A DNA stretch of 64,000 nucleotides, taken from contig NZ_AP021888.1 in assembly GCF_011398155.1 (NCBI RefSeq), positions 1,533,501-1,597,500 on the forward strand, in the 5' to 3' direction. The notes beneath the pieces are model-generated. The model was not told where the DNA came from, made no database searches, and worked only from the letters and a program-made list of their open reading frames with translations. The DNA is from Thiosulfativibrio zosterae (GTDB taxonomy: Bacteria > Pseudomonadota > Gammaproteobacteria > Thiomicrospirales > Thiomicrospiraceae). Of the stretch, positions 37,562 to 44,945 are shown piece after piece. Numbering within the stretch: position 1 is the first letter of the stretch; every line of letters begins with the position of its first letter. The position numbers and the translations under genes are program-made.

Positions 37562-39022
37562 TTAAACCTCGTAAGTGGTTGAAGACACTTTGCCACCCGA
37601 CGCAATCCAGTCAGTGTGGAAATACTCACCACGCGGCGCATCAATACGCTCATAGGTGTGCGCGCCAAAATAATCGCGCTGCGCCTGTAATAAATTCGCT
37701 GATACCACCGCACTGCGGTAACCATCAAAAAACGCCAAGGCTGAGCTCAACGCTGGGGTTGGGATTTGTTGACGAATACCGAAAATAATCGCTTCACGCC
37801 AGTTGGCTTCTGAAGATTTGATGGCCTTCTCGAAGAAAGATGTCTGCAATAGGTTTTGTAAATTTGGCTCAGCATCATAAGCGGCTTTAATTTCACCTAA
37901 GAAGGTGCTGCGAATAATACAACCGCCACGCCACATTAAGGCAATACCACCGTAGTTTAAATCCCAGCTAAACTCTTTGGCGGCTTGTGCCATCAACATA
38001 TAGCCTTGGGTATAAGAGATGATTTTTGATGCATATAACGCGTCATGAATGGCTTGTAAAATGCGTGATTTTTCTTCTGTTGATACGGCAACGGCGGCTT
38101 GTCTTGGATAAATTTTAGCCGCAACACCGCGTTCGTCTTTTAAGGCAGATAAACAGCGTGCATAAACTGACTCGGTAATTAATGTCAGCGGAATACCCAA
38201 ATCTAAAGAGCTAATCCCTGTCCATTTGCCAGTGCCCTTTTGACCCGCAGCATCTAAAATCTTATCAACCAAAGGCGCACCATCGGTATCTTTAAAGGTC
38301 AAGATATTGGCTGTAATTTCAATCAGATAAGAATCCAACACCCCTTTGTTCCATTCGGCAAAGATTTCATGGCACTCATCCGCAGACATTCCCAAACCTT
38401 CGCGCATTAATTGATAACTTTCCGCAATCAATTGCATATCGCCATATTCAATGCCGTTGTGTACCATTTTGACATAATGCCCAGCGCCTTCTGGTCCAAC
38501 CCAGTCACAACACGCCTCATCACCCGACTTAGCCGAGATGGCTTGAAAGATAGGCTTAACCGCAGGCCAAGCAGCAGGGTTTCCACCTGGCATAATCGAT
38601 GGCCCGGTGCGCGCGCCTTCTTCTCCACCAGAAACGCCTGACCCCACAAACAAGATACCTTTGTCAGCAAGCGCTTGGGTGCGACGCGTAGAGTCGGTAT
38701 ATAGGGAATTACCGCCATCAATGATGATGTCACCCTTATCTAATAACGGTAATATCATATCAATAAAGCTATCTACCACGGCACCGGCTTTAACCATCAA
38801 CATCACTTTACGCGGTGCTTTCAAAGAACCGACCAGCTCTTCCAAAGAATAAGTGCCCACAACCCCTTTTTCACCCGCCTCACCAGCAATGAATTCTTGG
38901 GTTTTTTCAGGAGAACGGTTATAAACCGACACTTTAAAACCGTGATCTGCCATGTTCAACACTAAGTTTTGGCCCATGACCGCCAAACCGATTAAACCGA
39001 TATCTGAAGTTGCTGTAGACAT
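37562..39022 (-). CDS. gnd: 6-phosphogluconate dehydrogenase (decarboxylating)
   Basis: Third oxidative pentose phosphate enzyme, giving ribulose-5-phosphate, CO2 and NADPH. The 486 residues show the Rossmann motif IGLAVMGQNLVLNMADHG, the catalytic-lysine region and the family signature ILDAAGQKGTGKWTG, plus MWRGGCIIRS near the C-terminal domain. First gene of the operon. Its product ribulose-5-phosphate feeds directly into the Calvin cycle in organisms with phosphoribulokinase (inference). Confidence 0.97.
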   Translation of the reverse strand: MSTATSDIGLIGLAVMGQNLVLNMADHGFKVSVYNRSPEKTQEFIAGEAGEKGVVGTYSLEELVGSLKAPRKVMLMVKAGAVVDSFIDMILPLLDKGDIIIDGGNSLYTDSTRRTQALADKGILFVGSGVSGGEEGARTGPSIMPGGNPAAWPAVKPIFQAISAKSGDEACCDWVGPEGAGHYVKMVHNGIEYGDMQLIAESYQLMREGLGMSADECHEIFAEWNKGVLDSYLIEITANILTFKDTDGAPLVDKILDAAGQKGTGKWTGISSLDLGIPLTLITESVYARCLSALKDERGVAAKIYPRQAAVAVSTEEKSRILQAIHDALYASKIISYTQGYMLMAQAAKEFSWDLNYGGIALMWRGGCIIRSTFLGEIKAAYDAEPNLQNLLQTSFFEKAIKSSEANWREAIIFGIRQQIPTPALSSALAFFDGYRSAVVSANLLQAQRDYFGAHTYERIDAPRGEYFHTDWIASGGKVSSTTYEV

Positions 39023-39146
39023 ATTTTTACTCCGAATAAAAAATTTTTGAATTGCGCCATTCTACAATTTTAAGCAGGTCTTTTACATGAATAACACGAA
39101 ATAATTGGCAGGATTATGCAGAAAGTTTAAAAACCATGAGAAATTT

Positions 39147-39160
39147 AACCAGGCCTGGTT
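39147..39160. repeat. AACCAGGCCTGGTT palindrome upstream of gnd
   Basis: Exact copy, extended here by AAATTT on both sides to a perfect 26-bp palindrome at 39141-39166. It lies between the tRNA cluster terminator and gnd. A second short hairpin (AAAAAGCCTTA/TAAGGTTTTT, about 39174-39195) follows. Confidence 0.92.
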
Positions 39161-39251
39161 AAATTTGCGCTTAAAAAGCCTTATTTAAGGTTTTTGTAAA
39201 GCCGCTTTGCTCTATTGGGTTTTGATTATAGCGTTTTTTACAGGCAATAAA

Positions 39252-39285
39252 AAAGCCCGCAACGAAATTCATCATTGCGGGCTTT
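39252..39285 (-). terminator. Terminator of the tRNA cluster
   Basis: AAAGCCCGCAA (39252-39262) and TTGCGGGCTTT (39275-39285) form an 11-bp GC-rich stem; on the minus strand a T-run follows. It lies seven bases past the last tRNA gene. Confidence 0.92.
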
Positions 39286-39291
39286 AGAATG

Positions 39292-39367
39292 TGGCGTCCC
39301 GTAGGGGAGTCGAACCCCTGTTACAGCCGTGAAAGGGCCGTGTCCTAGGCCTCTAGACGAACGGGAC
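39292..39367 (-). tRNA. tRNA-Glu (UUC), copy 2
   Basis: 76 bases with encoded CCA. Acceptor GTCCCGT pairs with ACGGGAC; anticodon loop CTTTCAC gives UUC; T-loop GTTCGACTC. Identical to the copy at 39681-39756. Last gene of the minus-strand tRNA cluster. Confidence 0.97.
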
Positions 39368-39601
39368 GAATTTATTGCACTATTTTGGATTATTTTTTCC
39401 AATCTCTTCGTTGTCCATCAGTCACATACAGGTGTATGCTCCTTCAGTCCGCCTCGACCTTAAAAAAAAAACTAATCGCAAACTAGTTGCAAAAATTGAT
39501 TAAACACTATTAATGCTTAATCGAGTGTTGGTATTACAACCAACGGTTTATTGATACTCATCGTTCCGGCCTAGTGGAACTCCTATCAACAGACCTAAAA
39601 A
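39368..39601 (-). other. Spacer inside the tRNA cluster
   Basis: 234 bases without a gene between tRNA-Gly and the second tRNA-Glu, far longer than the other spacers. It holds a run of nine T (minus strand), a palindrome CATACAGGTGTATG with GACTGA repeats on both sides (39418-39450), and short inverted repeats such as GATTAA/TTTAATC. The block CGGCCTAGTG at about 39567 recurs near 39798. It looks like a remnant or a processed spacer. Confidence 0.5.
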
Positions 39602-39676
39602 TGGAGCGGGAAACGAGGATCGAACTCGCGACCCCAACCTTGGCAAGGTTGTGCTCTACCGCTGAGCTATTCCCGC
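39602..39676 (-). tRNA. tRNA-Gly (GCC)
   Basis: 75 bases with encoded CCA. Acceptor GCGGGAA pairs with TTCCCGC; anticodon stem-loop AACCTTGCCAAGGTT gives GCC; T-loop GTTCGATCC. Four bases after the first tRNA-Glu. Confidence 0.97.
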
Positions 39677-39680
39677 ATAG

Positions 39681-39756
39681 TGGCGTCCCGTAGGGGAGTC
39701 GAACCCCTGTTACAGCCGTGAAAGGGCCGTGTCCTAGGCCTCTAGACGAACGGGAC
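39681..39756 (-). tRNA. tRNA-Glu (UUC), copy 1
   Basis: 76 bases, CCA encoded, identical to the copy at 39292-39367. Also two genes from gltX, the synthetase that charges it. Confidence 0.97.
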
Positions 39757-39878
39757 ACTATATAAAAACACAATTACAAACTTAAATTATCAAACTACGG
39801 CCTAGTGTAATTTTTAGTGATAATTCAGTACACATTAGATGACTAAACCTGCTTACAACTTAAAATCAAATTGTAAAT

Positions 39879-39954
39879 TGGTGGAGCTAAGCGGGATCGA
39901 ACCGCTGACCTCAACACTGCCAGTGTTGCGCTCTCCCAGCTGAGCTATAGCCCC
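39879..39954 (-). tRNA. tRNA-Ala (GGC)
   Basis: 76 bases with encoded CCA. Acceptor GGGGCTA pairs with TAGCTCC (including the G3-U70 identity wobble); anticodon stem-loop CAACACTGGCAGTGTTG gives GGC. First gene of the tRNA cluster, 35 bases downstream of the inferred transcription start. Confidence 0.97.
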
Positions 39955-39995
39955 ATTTAAAACATCGTTTTGCGCTAGGTAACTGATGGGTGCGT

Positions 39996-40023
39996 ATTAT
40001 ATAGACTGGCTTTATAAGGTCAA
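39996..40023 (-). promoter_or_regulatory. tRNA cluster promoter
   Basis: On the minus strand TTGACC, 16 bases, TATAAT, then a GC-rich discriminator (ACGCACCC). This is a near-consensus sigma70 promoter of the stable-RNA, stringently controlled type. Confidence 0.85.
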
Positions 40024-40145
40024 GAGAATTTTTATCAAAAGATGACAATTTTTTTACGAATGTTTATCGGAGTGCTTTAAATACAATAAACGCCCAAGGA
40101 TAAAACCCCTGAGCGCTTTGATAATGCTCACAATATTGTAAAAAC

Positions 40146-41564
40146 TTAGGCGTTTTGGGCGCGCACTTTAATATAGTCTAAAGCCATACTGATGCGTGCC
40201 AAACATCTTTGTTGTCCAATGAGTTCTGCCGTTGCATCAATCGAAGGTGACTGTCCACCCCCCGTTATCGCAACGCGTAACGGCATACCCACTTTACCCA
40301 TGCCCACTTCTAGCTCATCTGCTGCCGCTTGAATGGCTTGATGAATGTTTTCAGTTTGCCAATCCGCTAGGTCTGCAAATTTTTGCTGCACTAAAGCCAA
40401 AGCCTCTTCTGCCACAGGGCGTAGATGCTTTTTCGCAGCACCCTCTTCAAACTCACTAAAGTCTTGGTAAAAATAAACCGAGGCATCCGCCATTTCTACC
40501 AGCGTTTTAGCACGGTCGCGCAATAAATCCGCCACCTTAGCAAGCTCTGGGCCTTGTGTTAAATCAATTTCTTTTTGACCCAAAAACGGCGATAAATAAC
40601 GCGCTAAGTGCTCTGCTGGTGCCGCTTGAATATGTTGCTGGTTAATCCAAAGCAATTTATCCATGTCGAAAGTGGATGGCGAACTGTTGACAGAATCTAA
40701 GTCAAAGTATTGCACCATTTCATCAATACTAAACACTTCTTGATCACCATGCGACCAACCTAGGCGTACTAAATAGTTCAGTAAAGCTTCTGGTAAAAAA
40801 CCTTCTTCCTTAAACTGCAACACAGATACCGCCCCATGACGCTTGGATAAACGCGATCCATCAGCACCCAATACCATTGGGATGTGGGCAAACTTAGGAA
40901 CTTCTGCACCTAGAGCTTTGTAGAGGTTAATTTGTCTTGGGGTATTGTTTAAGTGGTCATCGCCACGAATGACATGCGTCATTTTCATGTCCCAATCATC
41001 CACCACCACTGTTAAATTGTAAGTGGGCGTGCCGTCTGAACGAGCAATAATCAAATCATCAAGCTCGCGGTTATTGATAATCACCTGCCCTTTGACTAAA
41101 TCATCAATCACCACATCACCCTCTAGAGGGTTTTTAAAACGTATAACAGGTTTAATGCCTTCCGGAGGAGTCCCGGTAAAATCACGATAACGCCCGTCAT
41201 AACGCGGTTTTTCACCGCGCGCTTTCTGTTGTTCACGCATCTCATCCAGTTCTTCTGGCGAGGCATAACAATAATAAGCTTTTCCTTCGTCTAACAGCTG
41301 TTGTACTACGGCTTTATAACGGTCAAAACATTGTGTTTGATAAAAAGGACCCTTGTCGTAATCAAGCCCTAACCAAGCCATGCCTTCTAAAATGGCATCA
41401 ACCGATTCTTGTGTGGAGCGCTCTAAATCAGTGTCTTCAATGCGCAAGGTAAATTCGCCGCCCATTTTTTTTGCATAAAGCCATGAAAACAAAGCGGTTC
41501 TTACACCACCTATGTGCAGATAACCGGTTGGACTGGGGGCAAAGCGAGTGCGAATCACAAGCAT
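40146..41564 (-). CDS. gltX: Glutamyl-tRNA synthetase
   Basis: Class I synthetase that charges tRNA-Glu. The 472 residues carry [13 protein letters not shown] (HIGH motif) and GSRLSKRHG (KMSKS equivalent), with the helical anticodon-binding C-terminus. The start is uncertain: ATG at 41564 follows AGGAG with no spacer, while GTG at 41558 has six bases of spacing; the family N-terminus (short lead to I-x-T-R-F-A-P) allows both. Located next to the tRNA-Glu genes. Confidence 0.96.
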   Translation of the reverse strand: MLVIRTRFAPSPTGYLHIGGVRTALFSWLYAKKMGGEFTLRIEDTDLERSTQESVDAILEGMAWLGLDYDKGPFYQTQCFDRYKAVVQQLLDEGKAYYCYASPEELDEMREQQKARGEKPRYDGRYRDFTGTPPEGIKPVIRFKNPLEGDVVIDDLVKGQVIINNRELDDLIIARSDGTPTYNLTVVVDDWDMKMTHVIRGDDHLNNTPRQINLYKALGAEVPKFAHIPMVLGADGSRLSKRHGAVSVLQFKEEGFLPEALLNYLVRLGWSHGDQEVFSIDEMVQYFDLDSVNSSPSTFDMDKLLWINQQHIQAAPAEHLARYLSPFLGQKEIDLTQGPELAKVADLLRDRAKTLVEMADASVYFYQDFSEFEEGAAKKHLRPVAEEALALVQQKFADLADWQTENIHQAIQAAADELEVGMGKVGMPLRVAITGGGQSPSIDATAELIGQQRCLARISMALDYIKVRAQNA

Positions 41565-41602
41565 CTCCTAAATTATTAAACGGGTTAAAAAAATGTTGGC
41601 AC

Positions 41603-41631
41603 ATTATAAAGCCTAAAGCCGCCAATACGAA
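41603..41631 (-). promoter_or_regulatory. gltX promoter
   Basis: On the minus strand TTCGTA, 17 bases, TATAAT (41603-41608). Good -10, weak -35. Distance to the gltX start about 40 bases. Confidence 0.55.
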
Positions 41632-41675
41632 ATTATTGCAAAGCGCTGTCGCCAAAACTTCATTTAAAAAACAAC

Positions 41676-41702
41676 TTTACAAACTAACACAGGGGCTATA
41701 AT
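41676..41702 (+). promoter_or_regulatory. Promoter of the TDT transporter gene
   Basis: TTTACA, 15 bases, TATAAT (41697-41702). Spacing is short. The -10 lies directly before an in-frame ATG at 41704, which therefore cannot be translated from this promoter; this supports the start at 41737. Confidence 0.5.
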
Positions 41703-41736
41703 TATGGGCAATCATATTTTTAACTTTGGAGTTTTT

Positions 41737-42756
41737 ATGGAAACGCCTGCGTCAAGATTACAATTTTTTCCTATTGCATTATTCGGGTCAGTCATGGGGG
41801 TTGCGGGATTTAGTCTTGCCCTACAAAAAGCCACACCTGTCTTAGGCTTGCCACCTGCTTTAAGCTTGGCCTTTACTCTGTTAAGTGCTGTTTTCTTTAT
41901 GCTGATGACCAGTATATACCTGGTCAAAAGCACGCGTTTTCCGCAGGCGGTTAAAAAGGAATTTAAAAATCCTGTGGGCGCACATTTTTTTGGTGCTTTC
42001 AGTATCAGCATTTTGCTCATTTCGTTGCTATTTCAAGACATTACCCCACAAGCTGCTCAAATACTCTGGTTTGTCGGCGTTATTTTGCACTTTGGTTTAA
42101 CGCTGGTTTTATTAAACACTTGGCTACTCAATAATCCTTGGCACCTGGGGGAAATGACCCCCGCGTGGTTTTTACCCGCCGTGGGTAACATCATTATCCC
42201 GCTGGGAACGCCCATGTTTGCCGACCTAGAAACCGGCTGGTTTTTCTTTAGCACAGGTTTGGTCATGTGGCTAACACTTCTTATTATTGTGTTTTACCGC
42301 ATCTTCTTCCATCCGCCCATGCCCAAAATTTTAGAACCCTTCTTATTCATTTTTATTGCGCCACCTGCCATGGGATTTTTAGCCTATGTCATGCTCAACG
42401 ATGGATTGGTCGATAACTTTGCGCGTATTTTGTACTACATTGCCCTGTTCTTTGCTGTTTTCTTAATCACACAAACCCCAAGATTGATTAAGTTACCTTT
42501 TGCAATTTCATGGTGGGCTCTAACCTTCCCCTTGGCAGCATTTGCGAATGCCAGCTGGGTGATGTATTTCAGTTTATACTCACCGGTTTATCAAGGCTTA
42601 GCCTTGTTATCTATGGCCATGGTGTTATTACTGATTGGCTATCTCACCTTTAAAACCTTACAACTGGTTGCACAAAAAAAGCTGTGCCAACCACCGGTTG
42701 CACCACCGCCACAAGACCCTATTGATCCTGCCGAACAAAATCAACCTTCAGACTGA
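41737..42756 (+). CDS. TDT/SLAC1-family (TehA-like) transporter
   Basis: Integral membrane protein of the tellurite-resistance/dicarboxylate transporter (TDT) family, related to TehA, Mae1 and plant SLAC1 anion channels. The 339 residues contain about ten hydrophobic helices, starting with FFPIALFGSVMGVAGFSLAL, and a Pro-rich cytoplasmic tail (QPPVAPPPQDPIDPAEQ). The ATG at 41737 has TTGGAG six bases upstream. Substrate unknown; an anion such as malate, sulfite or chloride is plausible from the family. Followed eight bases later by an M61 peptidase gene. Confidence 0.85.
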   Translation: METPASRLQFFPIALFGSVMGVAGFSLALQKATPVLGLPPALSLAFTLLSAVFFMLMTSIYLVKSTRFPQAVKKEFKNPVGAHFFGAFSISILLISLLFQDITPQAAQILWFVGVILHFGLTLVLLNTWLLNNPWHLGEMTPAWFLPAVGNIIIPLGTPMFADLETGWFFFSTGLVMWLTLLIIVFYRIFFHPPMPKILEPFLFIFIAPPAMGFLAYVMLNDGLVDNFARILYYIALFFAVFLITQTPRLIKLPFAISWWALTFPLAAFANASWVMYFSLYSPVYQGLALLSMAMVLLLIGYLTFKTLQLVAQKKLCQPPVAPPPQDPIDPAEQNQPSD

Positions 42757-42763
42757 GGAAAAA

Positions 42764-44602
42764 ATGCCTACCGCAAATATTCAATATCAACTCTGCCCCG
42801 AAGATCCAAAGGGGCATTTATTCAGCGTCAGTCTTAAAATCTTAAACCCAGAACCCACCGGGCAAACTTTGCATTTGCCCAACTGGATTCCTGGCAGCTA
42901 TATGATTCGCGACTTTGCTAAACACATTATTCAACCCTTTGCCCAAACCACCGAAGGCAGACCTTTGGGTATGCACGCCATTTCAAAAAACGCTTGGCAA
43001 GTTGAACCCTTATCAGACAGTGAAGTCGAGCAAAATATAGGGCTCGACATTAGCTATCAAGTTTACGCTTGGGATTTATCGGTAAGAGGCGCGCACTTTG
43101 ATGAGAGCCATGCTTTTATCAATGGCACTTCGGCATTTATGGCGGTCGACCATCATGAAGACACCCCCTGTCAGGTCTCCCTAACGCCCTCTCATCATGC
43201 GTTTATGAATGATTGGTCCGTTGCGACAACCCTGCCCAAAATCGATACCGATAAACAAGGATTCGGCACTTATTTAGTTCCTAATTATCGAGAGCTAATT
43301 GAATACCCCATCGAAATGGGTAATTTTTTAGATTTACAATTTGAAGCCAATGGCATACCACATCGCATTGTTTTCACAGGCCAAATAGAGCGTGACAAAC
43401 TCGATGAAAATCAATTATTAGCCGACCTTAAAACCATTTGTGAAACAGAACTCAATCTATTTGGCAAACCCTACCCAATTGAAACCTATTTGTTTCAAGT
43501 GATGATTACTGCCGATGGCTATGGTGGACTAGAACACTTAAATTCCACGGCACTCATGGCCAGCCGCAATGATTTGCCTTATATCAATGACACCAAGCGA
43601 ACCGATGGTTATATTCAATTTCTAGAACTTTGCGCCCATGAGTATTTTCACACCTGGAATGTTAAACGCATTCAGCCAGCCATTTATCAAACCACCGACC
43701 TAAATACTCCGGTCTATACCAATCAACTTTGGTGGTTTGAGGGTATTACCTCCTTTTACGATGGGCTGATTTTGCAACGCGCAGGCATTGTTTCTAAAGA
43801 AGACTATCTAACACGCTTAGCCAAAGAAATGACGCGTGTCTATCGCATGCCGGGGCGTTTTAAACAGTCGGTTGCAGAATCCAGCTTTTTAACCTGGACT
43901 AAGTTTTACCAGCAAGACGAAAACGCGCCTAATGCCATTATCAGCTATTACACCAAAGGCAGCTTAATTGCACTGGGCTTAGATTTAACCATTCGGGCAC
44001 ATACCCAAAACGAAAAATCACTCGATACCGTTTTACTCTATTTATGGCAGCATTATGGACTGACGGGCAAAGGTCTAAAAGAAGGTGAAATTGAAGCCAT
44101 CTGCTCTCAAGTGAGCGGGCTGGGTTTAAAATCATTTTTTGATGCTTATTTGTACGGTACCGAAGATTTGCCCTTTGAAGAACTCTTTGCAGAACTTGGC
44201 ATAGACTTTGAGCTGCGCCCAGCCACCTCTGCCAAAGATTTGGGCGGCCCCACTGATACAACTCAATTCCCGCTTAACCTAGGTGCTAATTTAGCGGCCA
44301 CCGAGCATCAAACCGTTAAGGTCACCCATGTATGGGAAGCCTTAACGGCTTACCAAGCTGGACTGGCACCGGGTGATGAAATTATTGCGCTTAATCATTT
44401 CAAGATAACCAATCCACAAAGCCTAGAAGATTTTTTAAAACGCTATCAGGTGGGAGATATTCTAGATTGTCACTATTTCCGCCGTGACGAACTCAAACAT
44501 ACACAACTGGTGTTGCAAGCCCCTATTTGTGATCGTGTGGTTTTAAGTTGGCTAGACACTGCTGAAACGGCTGAAGAGGTGCTCGAATGGCTGAGCAATT
44601 AA
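42764..44602 (+). CDS. M61-family aminopeptidase with PDZ domain
   Basis: Zinc metallopeptidase related to glycyl aminopeptidase. The 612-residue protein has an N-terminal beta domain (LHLPNWIPGSYMIRDFAKHI), a catalytic domain with HEYFHTW zinc motif and downstream glutamate, and a C-terminal PDZ domain (AGLAPGDEIIALN). No signal peptide, so cytoplasmic. The ATG at 42764 has GAGGAA upstream and follows the transporter stop by seven bases; the longer frame inside the transporter gene is rejected. It overlaps slyX by 16 bases. Confidence 0.9.
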   Translation: MPTANIQYQLCPEDPKGHLFSVSLKILNPEPTGQTLHLPNWIPGSYMIRDFAKHIIQPFAQTTEGRPLGMHAISKNAWQVEPLSDSEVEQNIGLDISYQVYAWDLSVRGAHFDESHAFINGTSAFMAVDHHEDTPCQVSLTPSHHAFMNDWSVATTLPKIDTDKQGFGTYLVPNYRELIEYPIEMGNFLDLQFEANGIPHRIVFTGQIERDKLDENQLLADLKTICETELNLFGKPYPIETYLFQVMITADGYGGLEHLNSTALMASRNDLPYINDTKRTDGYIQFLELCAHEYFHTWNVKRIQPAIYQTTDLNTPVYTNQLWWFEGITSFYDGLILQRAGIVSKEDYLTRLAKEMTRVYRMPGRFKQSVAESSFLTWTKFYQQDENAPNAIISYYTKGSLIALGLDLTIRAHTQNEKSLDTVLLYLWQHYGLTGKGLKEGEIEAICSQVSGLGLKSFFDAYLYGTEDLPFEELFAELGIDFELRPATSAKDLGGPTDTTQFPLNLGANLAATEHQTVKVTHVWEALTAYQAGLAPGDEIIALNHFKITNPQSLEDFLKRYQVGDILDCHYFRRDELKHTQLVLQAPICDRVVLSWLDTAETAEEVLEWLSN

Positions 44603-44832
44603 CCCAAACCATCCAAGCGTTGAATCTAAAAATTCAACAACTGGAAGAAAAGTCTGCCTATCAAGAGGATACCCTTGAAAGTTTAAACGACACGATTGGC
44701 AAACAACATCAAGACATTCAAAAGTTGCAAACTCAGATCAGACTCTTATCTGAGTTTATTAAAAACCTCAAATCTGATCTCGACTCTGGCATTAAACATG
44801 CCAGCGAAGAAACGCCGCCACCGCATTATTAA
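44587..44832 (+). CDS. slyX: SlyX family protein
   Basis: 81-residue coiled-coil protein; heptad-like leucines run through QTIQALNLKIQQLEEK and IRLLSEFIKNLKS, and it ends with the family's characteristic PPPHY. Function unknown; no enzymatic motif. It overlaps the end of the M61 gene and is followed by a bidirectional terminator. Confidence 0.9.
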   Translation: MAEQLTQTIQALNLKIQQLEEKSAYQEDTLESLNDTIGKQHQDIQKLQTQIRLLSEFIKNLKSDLDSGIKHASEETPPPHY

Positions 44833-44849
44833 ACAACGCTTAAAACGCA

Positions 44850-44897
44850 AAAAAGCCGCTAAAAACAACCAGGCCTGGTCATTTTTAGCGGCTTTTT
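44850..44897. terminator. Bidirectional terminator between slyX and the chemoreceptor gene
   Basis: Arms AAAAAGCCGCTAAAAA (44850-44865) and TTTTTAGCGGCTTTTT (44882-44897) are fully complementary and enclose the ACCAGGCCTGGT core. Symmetrical with A/T-runs on both sides, between convergent genes. Confidence 0.93.
44867..44880. repeat. AACCAGGCCTGGTT motif in the slyX terminator
   Basis: AACCAGGCCTGGTC, exact core at 44869-44878, at the tip of the slyX/chemoreceptor terminator. Confidence 0.9.
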
Positions 44898-44945
44898 AAC
44901 GCTATACCGCAATCTCAATTCAACCCGAAATCCAAACCATAAGAT

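Noticed and set aside
39558-39773. Open frame across the tRNA-Gly and tRNA-Glu genes
   Set aside because: It is translation of two convincing tRNA genes with CCA ends; no protein motif.
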